The notes under the pieces were generated by a model. The model saw nothing but the letters and a program-made list of their open reading frames with translations. It was not told the origin of the DNA and ran no database searches. Below, one piece after another: positions 17,847 to 27,239 of a stretch of DNA of 64,000 nucleotides. The translations under genes were made by a program, and so were the position numbers. This stretch comes from CALGFI01 sp963786805 (GTDB taxonomy: Bacteria > Actinomycetota > UBA4738 > HRBIN12): NCBI GenBank assembly GCA_963786805.1, contig CAWBAK010000005.1, forward strand, positions 310,001 through 374,000. The letters are read 5' to 3'. The first letter of the stretch is position 1, and each line of letters begins with the position of its first letter.

Positions 17847-18916
17847 CCGGCCTCGGCGATGCCGGCCGCCTCGGCGGCCCACCGCCCGAACGCACCCCAG
17901 AAGGGGTCGAGCCCCGGATGCTCCATCGGTCGTTCGCCCTCGGGCGTCACGAGGAGCTTGCCGGCCGAGGACTCCGTGACCTCGCCGACGTCCGCGGCTT
18001 CGATCCCGGCATCCGCGAGCGCGGCCACGAACGCCTCCGCGCGTGCGGGAACGACGGTGGCGATGAGCGTCCCTTCGGAGATCGACGTGTACGGGTCGAT
18101 CCCGGCGTGCTCGCAGACGGCGCGGACCTCCGGCCGAACCGGGATCGCGGCGAGGTCGATGCGCATGCCGACGCCCGACGCCGTCGCAACCTCGGTCAGC
18201 CCCCCGACGACGCCGCCCTCAGTCGCATCGTGCATCGAGGTCACCCCCGCGTCGCGCAGTCCGAACTCGCGCGCCACCGTCGCCTCGGGAACCACCGTCA
18301 TCCGCTCGAAGAGCGTATCCGCGGACTTCACCACGTCGGCCCCGACGCCCTTGGCGAGCCGGTCGGGGAACGTCGCGGCGAACAGGGCCGTCGCCTCGAT
18401 CGCGGCTCCCTTCGTCACGACGACGCGATCCCCGATCCTCGCCATCTCGGGCGTGACGAACGAGCTCTCGGGGCCCGATGCGATGCAAACGGCGCCACCG
18501 ACCATCGGCCAGTTACAGCCGTCGTAGCGGGCCGTGTGTCCGGTCACGACGGCCACCCCGATGCCCTCGCACGCGCGGTGGAACGCGTCCCACAGCGCGG
18601 TGAGCTCGTCGTCCGTGACCTCGGGTGGCAGGTTCAGGTCGACGGCCATCCACCGAAGCGGCAATCCGCTCGTCGCGGCGTCGGACGCGAGGATGTGGAC
18701 GGCGAACCACGCTGCGCGCTCCCACCCGTACGCCGGGACCACGAACACGGGGTCCGCCGTGATCGCCATCACGACGCCGTCGGCCACCCGCACGACCCCG
18801 ACGTCGACGCCGTGACGCGGTCCCACCAGCACGTCGGGGTCGCGAGCGCCGAGGCGGCGAAGGATCACCTGCTCGAAGAGCTCCGCCGTCGCCTTTCCGG
18901 TCCGTTGCTCGGTCAT
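17843..18916 (-). CDS. AIR-synthase-family (HypE/ThiL-like) ATP-binding protein
   Basis: A 357-residue PurM/AIR-synthase-fold protein. The N-terminal ATP-binding half shows GPRHGVDVGVV and MAITADPVF, followed by HILASDAATSGLPLRWM; the C-terminal half has SMHDATEGGVVGGLTEVA and the closing EGTLIATV segment. It lacks a HypE C-terminal cysteine and the selenide Cys of SelD. Its ATG overlaps the thiE stop, so it lies under the TPP riboswitch. A thiamine-monophosphate-kinase (ThiL-type) role is therefore a reasonable hypothesis, since ThiL belongs to this fold, but sequence alone does not settle it. Confidence 0.8.
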   Translation of the reverse strand: MTEQRTGKATAELFEQVILRRLGARDPDVLVGPRHGVDVGVVRVADGVVMAITADPVFVVPAYGWERAAWFAVHILASDAATSGLPLRWMAVDLNLPPEVTDDELTALWDAFHRACEGIGVAVVTGHTARYDGCNWPMVGGAVCIASGPESSFVTPEMARIGDRVVVTKGAAIEATALFAATFPDRLAKGVGADVVKSADTLFERMTVVPEATVAREFGLRDAGVTSMHDATEGGVVGGLTEVATASGVGMRIDLAAIPVRPEVRAVCEHAGIDPYTSISEGTLIATVVPARAEAFVAALADAGIEAADVGEVTESSAGKLLVTPEGERPMEHPGLDPFWGAFGRWAAEAAGIAEAG

Positions 18917-19554
18917 CGCCGCCGGACCTCCGCCGCCCGGACCGCCCGGACCAGGCGCCGCGTCGCGGTGACGGGATCGCGCGCCGCGCCCACCGCCGAA
19001 ACGACGGCGACGCCGGCGGCTCCGGCCTCGAGCGCCTTCCTCGCGTTGTCCGCGTCGACGCCGCCGATCGCCACGACCGGCAGTGACGTGCCGTCCACCA
19101 CCGAGCGCAAGCCCTCGATGCCGATCGGCGAGGCTTCCGGCTTCGTGACCGTCCCCCAGACCGTGACGCCGAGGTAGTCGGCGCCGGCGCGCTCCGCCTC
19201 CACCGCCTGCTCCGAGGACGAGACAGAGATGCCGAGGACGGTCTCCGAGCCGATCCGTCGGCGCGCTTCCGACGGGTCGTCGCCCTGACCGACGTGGACG
19301 CCCGCGCCCGCTTGGGTCGCGACGTCGAGGCGGTCGTTGACGACGAACAGGACCCCGGCCTCACGGCACCGCTCGGCCAGATCCGACGCGAGTGGCCGGA
19401 GCTGCTCGTCGGAGAGTTCGGGAGCGCGGAGCTGGATCGCCGTCGCGCCGCCCTCGATCGCCGCGAGGGCGACGTCGCGATGGCCGCGACCGGGTACGAG
19501 GCCACTCGAGGTCACGACGTACACCGCGAGCGAGCCGGTTTCGAGCGCTCCCAT
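18913..19554 (-). CDS. thiE: Thiamine-phosphate synthase
   Basis: A 213-residue TIM-barrel enzyme joining the pyrimidine (HMP-PP) and thiazole (THZ-P) moieties of thiamine. Visible family elements: YVVTSSGL strand, GGATAIQLRAPEL, FVVNDRLDVATQAGAGVHVGQ with its metal-binding Asp, and the phosphate-binding VVAIGGVDADNARKALEAGAAGVAVVSA. GGAGGGAGGAAG stands directly before the ATG and is part of the riboswitch 3' side, which suggests control of translation initiation. It overlaps the AIR-synthase-family gene by 4 bases. Confidence 0.94.
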   Translation of the reverse strand: MGALETGSLAVYVVTSSGLVPGRGHRDVALAAIEGGATAIQLRAPELSDEQLRPLASDLAERCREAGVLFVVNDRLDVATQAGAGVHVGQGDDPSEARRRIGSETVLGISVSSSEQAVEAERAGADYLGVTVWGTVTKPEASPIGIEGLRSVVDGTSLPVVAIGGVDADNARKALEAGAAGVAVVSAVGAARDPVTATRRLVRAVRAAEVRRR

Positions 19555-19559
19555 CTTCC

Positions 19560-19650
19560 TCCCTCCGCCGGCATTACCCGGTTCAGGTTCGTCGGGTCGC
19601 CGCCACGACGAGGCAGCCTCTCAGCCCGGTCGCCCGAGCTCCCCGGTGGA
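19560..19650 (-). promoter_or_regulatory. TPP (THI-box) riboswitch
   Basis: Read on the minus strand, the conserved core is unmistakable: GGGCTGAGAGGCTGCC for the pyrimidine-sensing part, then ACCCGACGAACCTGAACC and GGGTAATGCCGGCGGAGGG for the pyrophosphate-sensing part and closing helix. It directly precedes thiE, with the ribosome binding site at its 3' end. It would repress thiE and the following AIR-synthase-family gene when thiamine pyrophosphate is plentiful. Confidence 0.95.
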
Positions 19651-19706
19651 TCTTCAACAAGGATAGTCCAGAGCGATCGCCGACCGACCTCGGGGAGAAC
19701 CACCCG

Positions 19707-20414
19707 TCAACGGTTCGCCTGGAACCGGGCGACCCGCAGCTCGCGACGAACCCGCTTCCAGTCGCTCCTTCGCACCGAGAACAAGATGTCGCTCGCGATC
19801 TGCAGGACCCCCAGCGCGATCAGCGCCCACCCCGCCCAAGCCGGCGCCGCGGTCGCGGGCCAGAACGCCACCGACACGAACGGCGCCAGCTTCGTCGCGA
19901 CCGCGCCCGATGCGTGCATCCACACGCGTGCGACGGGTTCGGCTCGAAGGTACGTCTCGTACCGCGTCTTGAGTCCCGGGCGCGGCGGGAAAGGCCCCGA
20001 GAGGTAGTACGACGAGAACCGGATACCGGCCAGGCGTCCGACCAGCCAGTGCGCGAGGTCGTGCCATGTCACCGCCCAGACGCCTCCGGCGAACACGAGC
20101 GCCAGGCCCGCGACGAGATCAGAGGTCGTCCTCGTCGCCAGCCACACGGCAACGGCCCCGGCGAGCGTCCCGAGCAGGAGCAGGAGGTTGCCCGCCCAGA
20201 CGGGGACCCGCAGGCGCACCCGCGACTCGAAGGCCCTGCGGTCGATGCGGCCGGCGACCTCCGCCCAGTGCAGCGCGAGCGCCGGCTCGGCCTTGACCCG
20301 TCCCAGCAGTCGCCAGAACCCGAGGGCCCGCAGGTCGGTGTTCCCGGACTCGAGGGCGGCTTCGATCCGCTCGAAGGCCTCTTCGTAGGTCTCGGCGCCC
20401 TGCGGAAGGGTCAT
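19707..20414 (-). CDS. Integral membrane protein with HDLAH motif (M50-like?)
   Basis: A 235-residue protein with four or five hydrophobic helices. After the first two helices comes TWHDLAHWLVGRLAGIRF, which resembles the metal-binding HExxH helix of site-2 (M50) proteases, except that the catalytic Glu is replaced by Asp (HDLAH). The N-terminal ~60 residues are soluble and helical (EAFERIEAALESGNTDLR). The start is ATG 20414. It is divergent from the PASTA kinase gene. It may be an M50-related protein with reduced or no protease activity; function is otherwise unknown. Confidence 0.65.
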   Translation of the reverse strand: MTLPQGAETYEEAFERIEAALESGNTDLRALGFWRLLGRVKAEPALALHWAEVAGRIDRRAFESRVRLRVPVWAGNLLLLLGTLAGAVAVWLATRTTSDLVAGLALVFAGGVWAVTWHDLAHWLVGRLAGIRFSSYYLSGPFPPRPGLKTRYETYLRAEPVARVWMHASGAVATKLAPFVSVAFWPATAAPAWAGWALIALGVLQIASDILFSVRRSDWKRVRRELRVARFQANR

Positions 20415-20539
20415 CTCGGCTACCAGGAGGGGCGCGCGGGATGCCCTAGGATGGTCGTCCGGACGCACCCCCGGCCCCTGTTCGCACGCCCGCAACGGCC
20501 GACTTCGAAACGGCCGAGATCCGAAGGGGAGGAGCGACC

Positions 20540-22415
20540 ATCTCCAGAGGCACCATCCCCGAGCGGCCCGCAGGCCGTTCCGGTTTCTCGTTCGCGCTGA
20601 CCACCCTCGACGGCCGCTACCACGTCGTCGATCGTATCGCCGCGGGCGGGATGGGCGAGGTGTTCCGCGCCCGCGATGCCGTCCTGGAGCGCGAGGTCGC
20701 CATCAAGGTCCTGCACCGGCAGCTCGCCGGCGACACGGGGTTCGTCGAACGGTTCCGCCGCGAGGCGCGCGCCGCCGCGAACCTCTCGCATCCGAACATC
20801 GTCGGGGTACACGACTGGGGTGCGGTCGACGGCGTGTACTACATGGTCATGGAGTTCGTCCGCGGCCAGAGCGCACGAGACATCCTGAACGCCGAGGGCG
20901 TCATCGCGCCCGCGCAGGTGGCCGACGTCCTGATGCAGACGCTCTCGGCGCTGGACCACGCGCACCGGCAAGGCATCGTGCATCGCGACGTCAAGCCCGA
21001 GAACATCATGGTCACGCGGGACGGCATCGTGAAGGTCACGGACTTCGGCCTGGCGCGCGCGTACGCCGACGCGCAGATCACCGAGGCCGGGATGGTCACG
21101 GGCACCGTGCAGTACCTTGCGCCCGAGCAGCTCCAGGGCGAGCCCGCGGATCCGCGCACCGACCTGTACGCGCTCGGCATCGTGGGCTTCGAGCTCCTCA
21201 CCGGGAGCCTCCCGTTCACGGCGGAGACGCCGATGGGGATCGCGTACAAGCACATCCACGAGCGCGTGCCCGCTCCATCGAGCCGGAACCCGGCCGTCCC
21301 CAAGGGTCTCGACGGCTGGGTGGCCTCGATGACGGAGAAGCAGCGCGAGCTGCGACCCGATTCGGCGGCCGAGGCCCGCCGGGATCTCGAGGCCGAGGCG
21401 CGCTCGCTCCCGGCGGCCAAGAACGTCGGCACGCTCGTGCCGGAGGTCTCCGTCCTCCCCGTCCAGACGGGACCCGCCCGGGCGACGACCGTCACGATCC
21501 CGAAGAGCCGCGGAGCCAAGCGCACCCGCCGGCGCAAGGTCCGGTGGGTGTTCGGCGTGCTGCTCGCCCTGGCGGCGCTCGGCGCCTCGGCGTGGGGAGC
21601 GTGGGCGTACCTGCTCCCCCACGACACGGAGGTCCCGCAGGTCCTGGGCTTGAGCCTCGAGGCCGCGCAGCAGCGGCTCGAGGACGCCGACCTGGTCCCG
21701 CGGATCGCCGACGGCGAGTACTCACGCCAGGTCGAAGCCGGGTTCGTCCTCGACGTCGATCCCGCGGAGGGCGCGACGCTCGAGCCGGGCGACCGCGTCG
21801 ATCCTGACGCCCTCCCTCGGTCACGAGCCGGTCCCGGTCCCCGACCTGATCGGCAAGTCCGTTCCGAGGGCTCGGGAGCTCTTGCGCGGTGCCGACCTTC
21901 GACTCGGGGAGGTGACGAAGGCGTACGACGAGGAGCTCCTTGCAGGCCAGATCGTCGAGCAGAGCGTGCGGGCGAAGGACGATGCCCCGTTCCGGAGCGA
22001 GATCGACGTCGTCGTGAGCAGAGGGCCCGAGCCCCAGCCGGTCCCCCGGGTCACCGGCCGAACGCAGGAGGAGGCGACCACCCTCCTGCAGGGCGCGGGC
22101 TTCCTGGTCGTCGTCGAGGAGGAGTTCTCCGACGACGTCTCGCGCGGCAGGGTCATCTCGCAGCGGCCGGAGAAGGGAACCGAGCTGCAGCCCGGCAACA
22201 CGGTCACGATCGTGGTCTCGAAGGGACCACCGGAGTTCCCGATGCCCGACGTCGTCGGCATGACGAAGGACGCGGCCGTCGCGAGACTCACGTCCTTGGG
22301 ATTGCAGGTCGACGTCGTCCTGGTCAAGCCCGACGGCTCGAAGGTCGTCTTCCAGGAACCCGCCGTGGGCGCGACGGTTCACGCCGGCGACGTGGTCCAC
22401 ATCTACGTGGCGTGA
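20540..22415 (+). CDS. PASTA-domain Ser/Thr protein kinase (PknB-like), frameshifted
   Basis: Cytoplasmic Hanks-type kinase with Gly-rich loop AAGGMGEVF, VAIK lysine, HRDVKPENIM, DFGLA and a Thr-rich activation segment (GMVTGTVQYLAPEQL). It continues into a basic juxtamembrane stretch, one TM helix (VFGVLLALAALGASAWGAW) and about four extracellular PASTA repeats that bind muropeptides. The reading frame changes near 21797 inside PASTA 1 (VDPAEGATLEPGDRV continues as LTPSLGHEPVPVPDL in the +1 frame). No ATG, GTG or TTG exists in frame between the upstream stop (20447-20449) and the Gly-rich loop; ATC 20540, 6 bases after GGGGAGGAG, or CTG 20597 are the candidate starts. It likely regulates cell-wall growth and division. 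Confidence 0.85.
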
Positions 22416-23240
22416 GGGTCGGCGCCCACCTTCGAACGCCCGGGGGCCTGCGCAGCGCCGTCGAGACGGCCCGGGATGTCGGAGCCGAGGCCGCGCAGCT
22501 GTTCATCTCGAACCCGCGCGCGTGGTCCGGCCCGCGGCTGGAGACCGCGGAGAAGTTCGGCGCCGAGTGGCGCGAGGGCGGGATCGGGCCGCTCTTCGTC
22601 CACGCGCCGTACCTGGTGAACATCGCCTCGCCGAACCCGGAGTTCCTCCAGAAGTCCCTCGCGCTGTGCGTGCAGTCGGTGCGCGCATGCGGTGTCCTGG
22701 GAGCCGGGGGTTTCGTCGTCCATGCCGGGGCCGGCGGCCCCGGTGAACCGGCCGCCGCGATCGAACGTGCCGCGACGATCCTGCAGGCGATCGTCGACGA
22801 GACGCCAGAGGAGACCCAGCTCCTCGTCGAGCTGATGGCCGGAACGAGCGGAGCCGTCGCGTCCACCGTCGAAGAGGCCGCGCGGCTCTTCGACGCCGTC
22901 GGCCGAGACCGGCTGGGCTTGGTGCTCGACACCTGCCACCTGTTCGTGACGGGCTACAGCCTCGACGAGCCGAGCGGGGTCGACGCGCTGTTCGAGGAGC
23001 TCGGGACGGCGGGTCTGTCCGATCGGCTGCGCCTCGTGCACCTGAACGACGCGAAGAACGAGCGCGGGAGTCACCGGGACCGGCACGAGGTCGTCGGCGA
23101 GGGCACGATCGGGCTCGGCGGGTTCGCGGCGTTCCTCAGCCGCCCGGAGGTGCGAGACCTGCTCGGTGGTCGTCGAGACGCCGGCCTCGGGCGAGGCCCG
23201 CCGCGCCGAGCTCGACAGGATCCGGGCGCTGCTCCCCTAG
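22412..23240 (+). CDS. nfo: Endonuclease IV (AP endonuclease), C-terminal frameshift
   Basis: TIM-barrel zinc AP endonuclease of base-excision repair. Visible: VGAHLRTPGGLRSAVETA start, AQLFISNPRAWSG, FVHAPYLVNIASPN, VVHAGAGG, LLVELMAGTSG, LDTCHLFVTGYSL, LVHLNDAKNERGSHRDRHEVVGEGTIG with the metal-binding His/Glu/Asp residues. The frame shifts near 23158; the +1 frame then gives the expected VVVETPASGEARRAELDRIRALLP ending, which is read here only in pieces. GTG 22412 overlaps the kinase stop codon. The palindromic element B copy 2 begins at its stop codon. Confidence 0.88.
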
Positions 23241-23265
23241 GGCTCAAGCAGCGAAGCGGTAGCCC
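23240..23265. repeat. Palindromic element B, copy 2 (possible terminator)
   Basis: GGGCTCAAGCAGCGA followed by AGCGGTAGCCC forms a short palindrome (GGGCT with AGCCC, AGC-GAA-GCG interior) directly after the nfo stop, between two convergent genes. Both halves match those of the longer copy at 5431-5475 at all but one position each. It may double as a bidirectional terminator. Confidence 0.58.
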
Positions 23266-23273
23266 GAACCGGA

Positions 23274-24258
23274 TCAGACGCAGTCGCCGTGGCCGCCGTC
23301 GGTGAACGGCGCCTCGCCCTGCGCCGTCACGAACTCGAAGTCGTAGCCGCCTTCGAGCAACGTCAATCTTCAGGGCACCGAACGACGTGTCCTGCCCGGC
23401 GACCATGTTCGCGGCCGCGTCGCCCTCGGGGAGGGATCCGTAGGTCGACCCCCCGGTCCCCACCGTGAACTGGACGATCCCGTTCGGGTCCGGCCGCCCG
23501 TAGGCGTCCAGCGCGGCATACCGCTGGTACGAGTGCTCGTGGCCGTTCAGCACGACGTCCACGCCGTTGTCGTCGAGAAGCTGCCACAGCGGCTGGAGCT
23601 GGAACAGGAACACACCGGCCGGGTAGGGCGTGGCGCCGTGCAGCGGGTGATGGAAGAACGCGAGGGTGCACTCCGCCGGATGCAGGGCGAGATCCTTCTT
23701 GGCCCACTCGTACATCGGCGTTCCGGGCCCGCACCCTTCGCCGATCGCGGTGTTCGCCGTGATCGGGATCCCCTGGCCGAGATCCGGGTTCCACGTCGAG
23801 CCCTTGCAGATCTGCGAGTTGAGCGCCACGAGATGCCAAGACCCGAGGTCGAACGAGTAGAACCCGCCCGGACCGTGCGCGTCCTTGCCGAAGTAGTCGT
23901 AGTAGCCCTCGGCGTACAGGGTGTACGTCTCGTGGTTGCCGGGCACCGGCGCGGTGATCTCCTTCAGGCCGCCGAAGTAGCGGTCGTAGTACCGCCGGAA
24001 GTCCTCGAGACCGCCGTGCAGGTACTGAAGGTCGCCGAGCGCGAGGAACGCGTCCGGTCCGATCCCCCGGACGACGTCGGCGACGGCGTCATAGCGACAG
24101 CGCCGGGTGTGTTCGCTCGGCAGGGAGTTGCACGCGATGTCACCGACCGCGGCGATCACCGGGTCTGGATTGCCTTGGCGCGGTTGCGATCGCGGGGCGT
24201 CCGCACAGCCCACGACGACCAACATGAGCGTGATCACCAACAGGACCCGACGTCGCAT
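23274..24258 (-). CDS. Metallophosphoesterase lipoprotein, C-terminal frameshift
   Basis: A secreted calcineurin-like phosphoesterase. A lipoprotein signal peptide (MRRRVLLVITLMLVVVGC, lipobox VVGC) is followed by the metal motifs AAVGDIACN, LALGDLQYLHGG, VPGNHETY, FFHHPLH and NGHEHSYQRY, typical of acid-phosphatase/alkaline-phosphatase-like enzymes acting outside the membrane. An extra base near 23371 throws the last ~30 codons out of frame; correcting it gives an ending LLEGGYDFEFVTAQ and GHGDCV. ATG 24258 is preceded by GGGAGG. Phosphate scavenging is the likely role. Confidence 0.87.
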
Positions 24259-24339
24259 CGCCTTTGCCTCCCGCCGTCTCGTCGGCGGATTGCAACGCAT
24301 CGCGGCGGCGCGGGTCAAGCGAGTCGTTTCGCTCGGGCG

Positions 24340-24963
24340 CTATCGCTCCATCTCGGCGCGAGGTCCTTCCTGGTAGCTGTAACGCTCCTCGCGCCAGGGA
24401 TCGGCGTGGATGTGGTACCCGCGCACCTCCCAGAACCCGCGCTTGTTGGTCTTGGAGAACTCGAGGCCGCGCAGCCATTTCGCGCTCTTCCAGGCGTACC
24501 GCTGCGGGACGACGAGACGGAGGGGGTACCCGTGCTCCGGCGTCAGGTCCTCGCCGTCGTGAGCCCACGCGACGAGCACGTCGTCGTCCATCATCGCCTC
24601 GAGCGAAAGGTCCGACGTGTAGCCGTACTCGCAGCGCGCGATGACCCACTTCGCGTCGGCCATCGGCTTGGCCCGCTCGGCCAACACGCGGAACGGGACG
24701 CCCGTCCACCGGTTGTCCAGCGTGGACCAACCCGTCACGCAGTGCATGTCCGCCTGGACGTCCTGCGGGCCGAGCGCCTTCAACGCTTCGTAGGTCAGCG
24801 TGAACGGGTTCTCGACGAGCCCGGAGACCTCGAGATCCCAGTCCGAGCCGTCGGAGGTCGGGATCGGGCCGTAGTGCAGGACCGGCCAGGTCTTCACCAG
24901 ACGCTGGCCGGGTGGGACGCGCTTGGCGACCTCTTCCGGGTACCGCGGGCCGAACAGCTTCAC
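24340..24963 (-). CDS. Molybdopterin-dependent oxidoreductase (sulfite-oxidase family)
   Basis: A 207-residue protein consisting of the Moco domain of the sulfite oxidase/YedY group. The Mo-ligating cysteine is Cys75 in DMHCVTGWS. The surrounding WTGVPFRVL, CEYGYTSDLSLE, EHGYPLRLVVPQRYAWKSAKWLRGLEF and FWEVRGYHIHADPW are characteristic. There is no signal peptide and no dimerisation or heme domain, so it is a short cytoplasmic form of unknown substrate. The GTG start overlaps the stop of the threonine aldolase gene. Cofactor supply agrees with the mobA gene in this window. Confidence 0.9.
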   Translation of the reverse strand: MKLFGPRYPEEVAKRVPPGQRLVKTWPVLHYGPIPTSDGSDWDLEVSGLVENPFTLTYEALKALGPQDVQADMHCVTGWSTLDNRWTGVPFRVLAERAKPMADAKWVIARCEYGYTSDLSLEAMMDDDVLVAWAHDGEDLTPEHGYPLRLVVPQRYAWKSAKWLRGLEFSKTNKRGFWEVRGYHIHADPWREERYSYQEGPRAEMER

Positions 24964-26028
24964 GGGTGCTCCTCCTCGCGCCGTCCGCTCCCGGCCAGGC
25001 GGCGCCATGCCGTCAGCGCCGTGTCGATGTCTTCGTCGGAGATACCGACGTGGGTCACCATCCGCACCCTCGGAGGCACGATCGTGCAGCCCACGCCCTC
25101 CTCCTTCAATCGCAGCACGGCCTCGAGCGGATCCAGACCGATCGGTGACGGGTCGACGAGGACCATGTTCGTCTGGACGGCGTCGAGGTCGACCGAGCCC
25201 GGGAACGCCTCGGCGAGTCCTTCTGCCAAGCGCCGAGCTCGCGCGTGGTCCTCATGCAGTCGCTTCGGACCCTCCTCGAGCGCGATGATTCCCGCCGCGG
25301 CGACGACGCCGGCCTGACGCCACGCTCCCCCGTACAGGATCTTCAGGCGTCGGGCCTCGCGCATCAGCGCGGCCGGACCACAGAGCAGCGAACCGATCGG
25401 CGCCCCGAGCCCCTTGGAAACGCAGAACATCATCGTGTCGACCTCGGCGGTCCATTCGGTCACGTCGACCCCGGCGGCCGTCGCGGCGTCGAAGATCCGC
25501 GCGCCGTCGAGATGGACCGGGCACCCCGGCCTCCTGGGCGACCTTGCGGATCTCGCGCATCTCCTCGACGGGCAGGACGGTCCCGCCGGCATGGCCCGCG
25601 GTGTTCTCGACGGCAAGCAGGTCGACGACCTCGACGTCGTAGTACGTGTCCGGCTCGAGGAGCTGCCGCGCCAGATCGGCCGTCATCCATCCGTTCGGCG
25701 CGCGCGCGGTGCGATACGTGATCCCCGACAGCACCGCGGCCGTCATCACCTCGGTCGACGCGACGTGCGCGAGGGCCTCGGCCGCGACGAGGTGCCCGTT
25801 GCCGGACCAGTGGAGCCGAAGTCCGATCTGGTTGGCCATCGTGCCGGTGGGGACGTAGATCGCCGCCTCCATGCCCACGACCTCGGCCGCGCGCTCCTGG
25901 AGGCGGTTGACCGTCGGGTCGTCGCCGTACCAGTCGTCACCGACCTCGGCCTCGGCCATGGCCCGGCGCATCGCGTCCGAGGGCTTCGTGACGGTGTCCG
26001 AACGCAGGTCGACACGCAGATCGCCCAT
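24960..26028 (-). CDS. ltaE: Low-specificity L-threonine aldolase, frameshifted
   Basis: PLP-dependent aldolase cleaving threonine or allo-threonine to glycine and acetaldehyde. Visible: VDLRSDTVTKPSDAMRRAM start, VGDDWYGDDPTVNRLQE, FCVSKGLGAPIGSLLCG with the PLP lysine, and HLDGARIFDAA. The reading frame changes near 25523 (at KVAQEAG before PVHLDGARIF). ATG 26028 begins the conserved motif within three residues. Glycine produced could feed the C1 pool through the folate enzymes in this window. Confidence 0.9.
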
Positions 26029-26072
26029 GGGCTCGCCAGTATAGGAGCCGTCTCGGATAGGGGGGTCGGCGC

Positions 26073-27222
26073 TCAATACAGGAACATCGGCTTGCCGTCG
26101 ACGTGGCGGATCTTCGGGCGATACGCGTCGACGTCATACAGCGCGCCGACGTCCACCCGCTTCACGCCCTGGCGCACCACATCGATGCGGCACGTTCACG
26201 TAGTTGCCGTTCCGCAGCGCTACCAGCCGGCCGTACTCGCCGGTGGCCACGAGGTCGGCCGCCATCACGGCGTAGTTGATCGCCACCATCAGGTCGAGCG
26301 AATCCGGCGAGCCCGAGCGCATCAGGTACCCGAGGTGCTGGTTGATGATCCCCTCGCCGGTGATCGCGTGCAGGAGCTCACCGGTGACCTGGCCGATGCC
26401 TCCGAGCTTGCGATGGCCGTAGGCATCCTCCTTGTCGCCCATCACCATCTCGCCGCCGACGAGCGTCGCGCCCTCGGAGATCGTCATCATCGCGTAGTGG
26501 CTGGGGTTGCGGCGCTTGTCGTCCATGAGGAGCGACGCCAGCCGCTCGATGTCGAAGGACACCTCGGAGATCACCGCGCGCTCCACACCCGCGAGATAGG
26601 CGGAGACGAGCGAGGTCTCGCCGCTGTACCGGCCGAACACCTCGACGATCGCGAGGCGCTCGTGCGAGCCGGCGCTCGTGCGGAGCTGGTGGACGAAGTT
26701 CACCGTGCGCGTCACCGCGGTCGAGAACCCGATGCAGTAGTCGGTTCCGTGGACGTCGTTGTCCATCGTCTTGGGGATCGCGACGACCGGAACCCCCTCC
26801 GCGTGTAGTCGGAGCGCGAACGAGAGCGTGTCGTCGCCCCCGATGGGGAGCAGGGCGTCGATGCCGAGCGCGTCGAGCACCTTCAGCACGTGGCCGGTGT
26901 GGTCGCGCGGCTCGTCGTCTTCGCGCCCGGCCCTGAGGAACTCCGGCTCCTCGGCGGGACGAACCTTCGCGGGGTTGGTTCGCGACGTGTGCAGGACCGT
27001 TCCCCCGGTCCGGTCGATCGTGCGCACCACGACCGGATCGAGCGGTGTCGTGTTCGAACCGATCGTTGCGGGATCGCCGGGGTCGGTCTCCAGGAGACCG
27101 GCCCATCCTCGCCGGATCCCGACGACCTCGTGGCCGTCGTCGATCGCGCGGAGCGTCGCCGCCTTGATGCACGCGTTGAGACCGGGAACGTCTCCTCCCC
27201 CGGTGAGGACCGCGACCTTCAT
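26073..27222 (-). CDS. 6-phosphofructokinase, PPi-type (GGDD), C-terminal frameshift
   Basis: A PfkA-family kinase. The N-terminal VAVLTGGGDVPGLNACIKA, PIGGDDTL, PKTMDNDVHGTDYCIGFSTAV and VEVFGRYSGETSLVSAYLAG are all visible. The GGDD motif (Asp where ATP enzymes have Gly) and PKTMDND Lys are the residues that select pyrophosphate in characterised family members, so this is likely PPi-dependent. An extra C near 26196 shifts the last ~40 codons; the corrected frame ends RHVDGKPMFLY at 26073. It follows a second PFK by 17 bases. Confidence 0.87.
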
Positions 27223-27239
27223 CGCCGAGGACCTCCGGC

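Noticed and set aside
17843..18916. SelD (selenophosphate synthetase) to go with the selenoprotein
   Set aside because: It has the same fold but lacks the SelD N-terminal Cys/Sec-Lys motif and is coupled to thiE.
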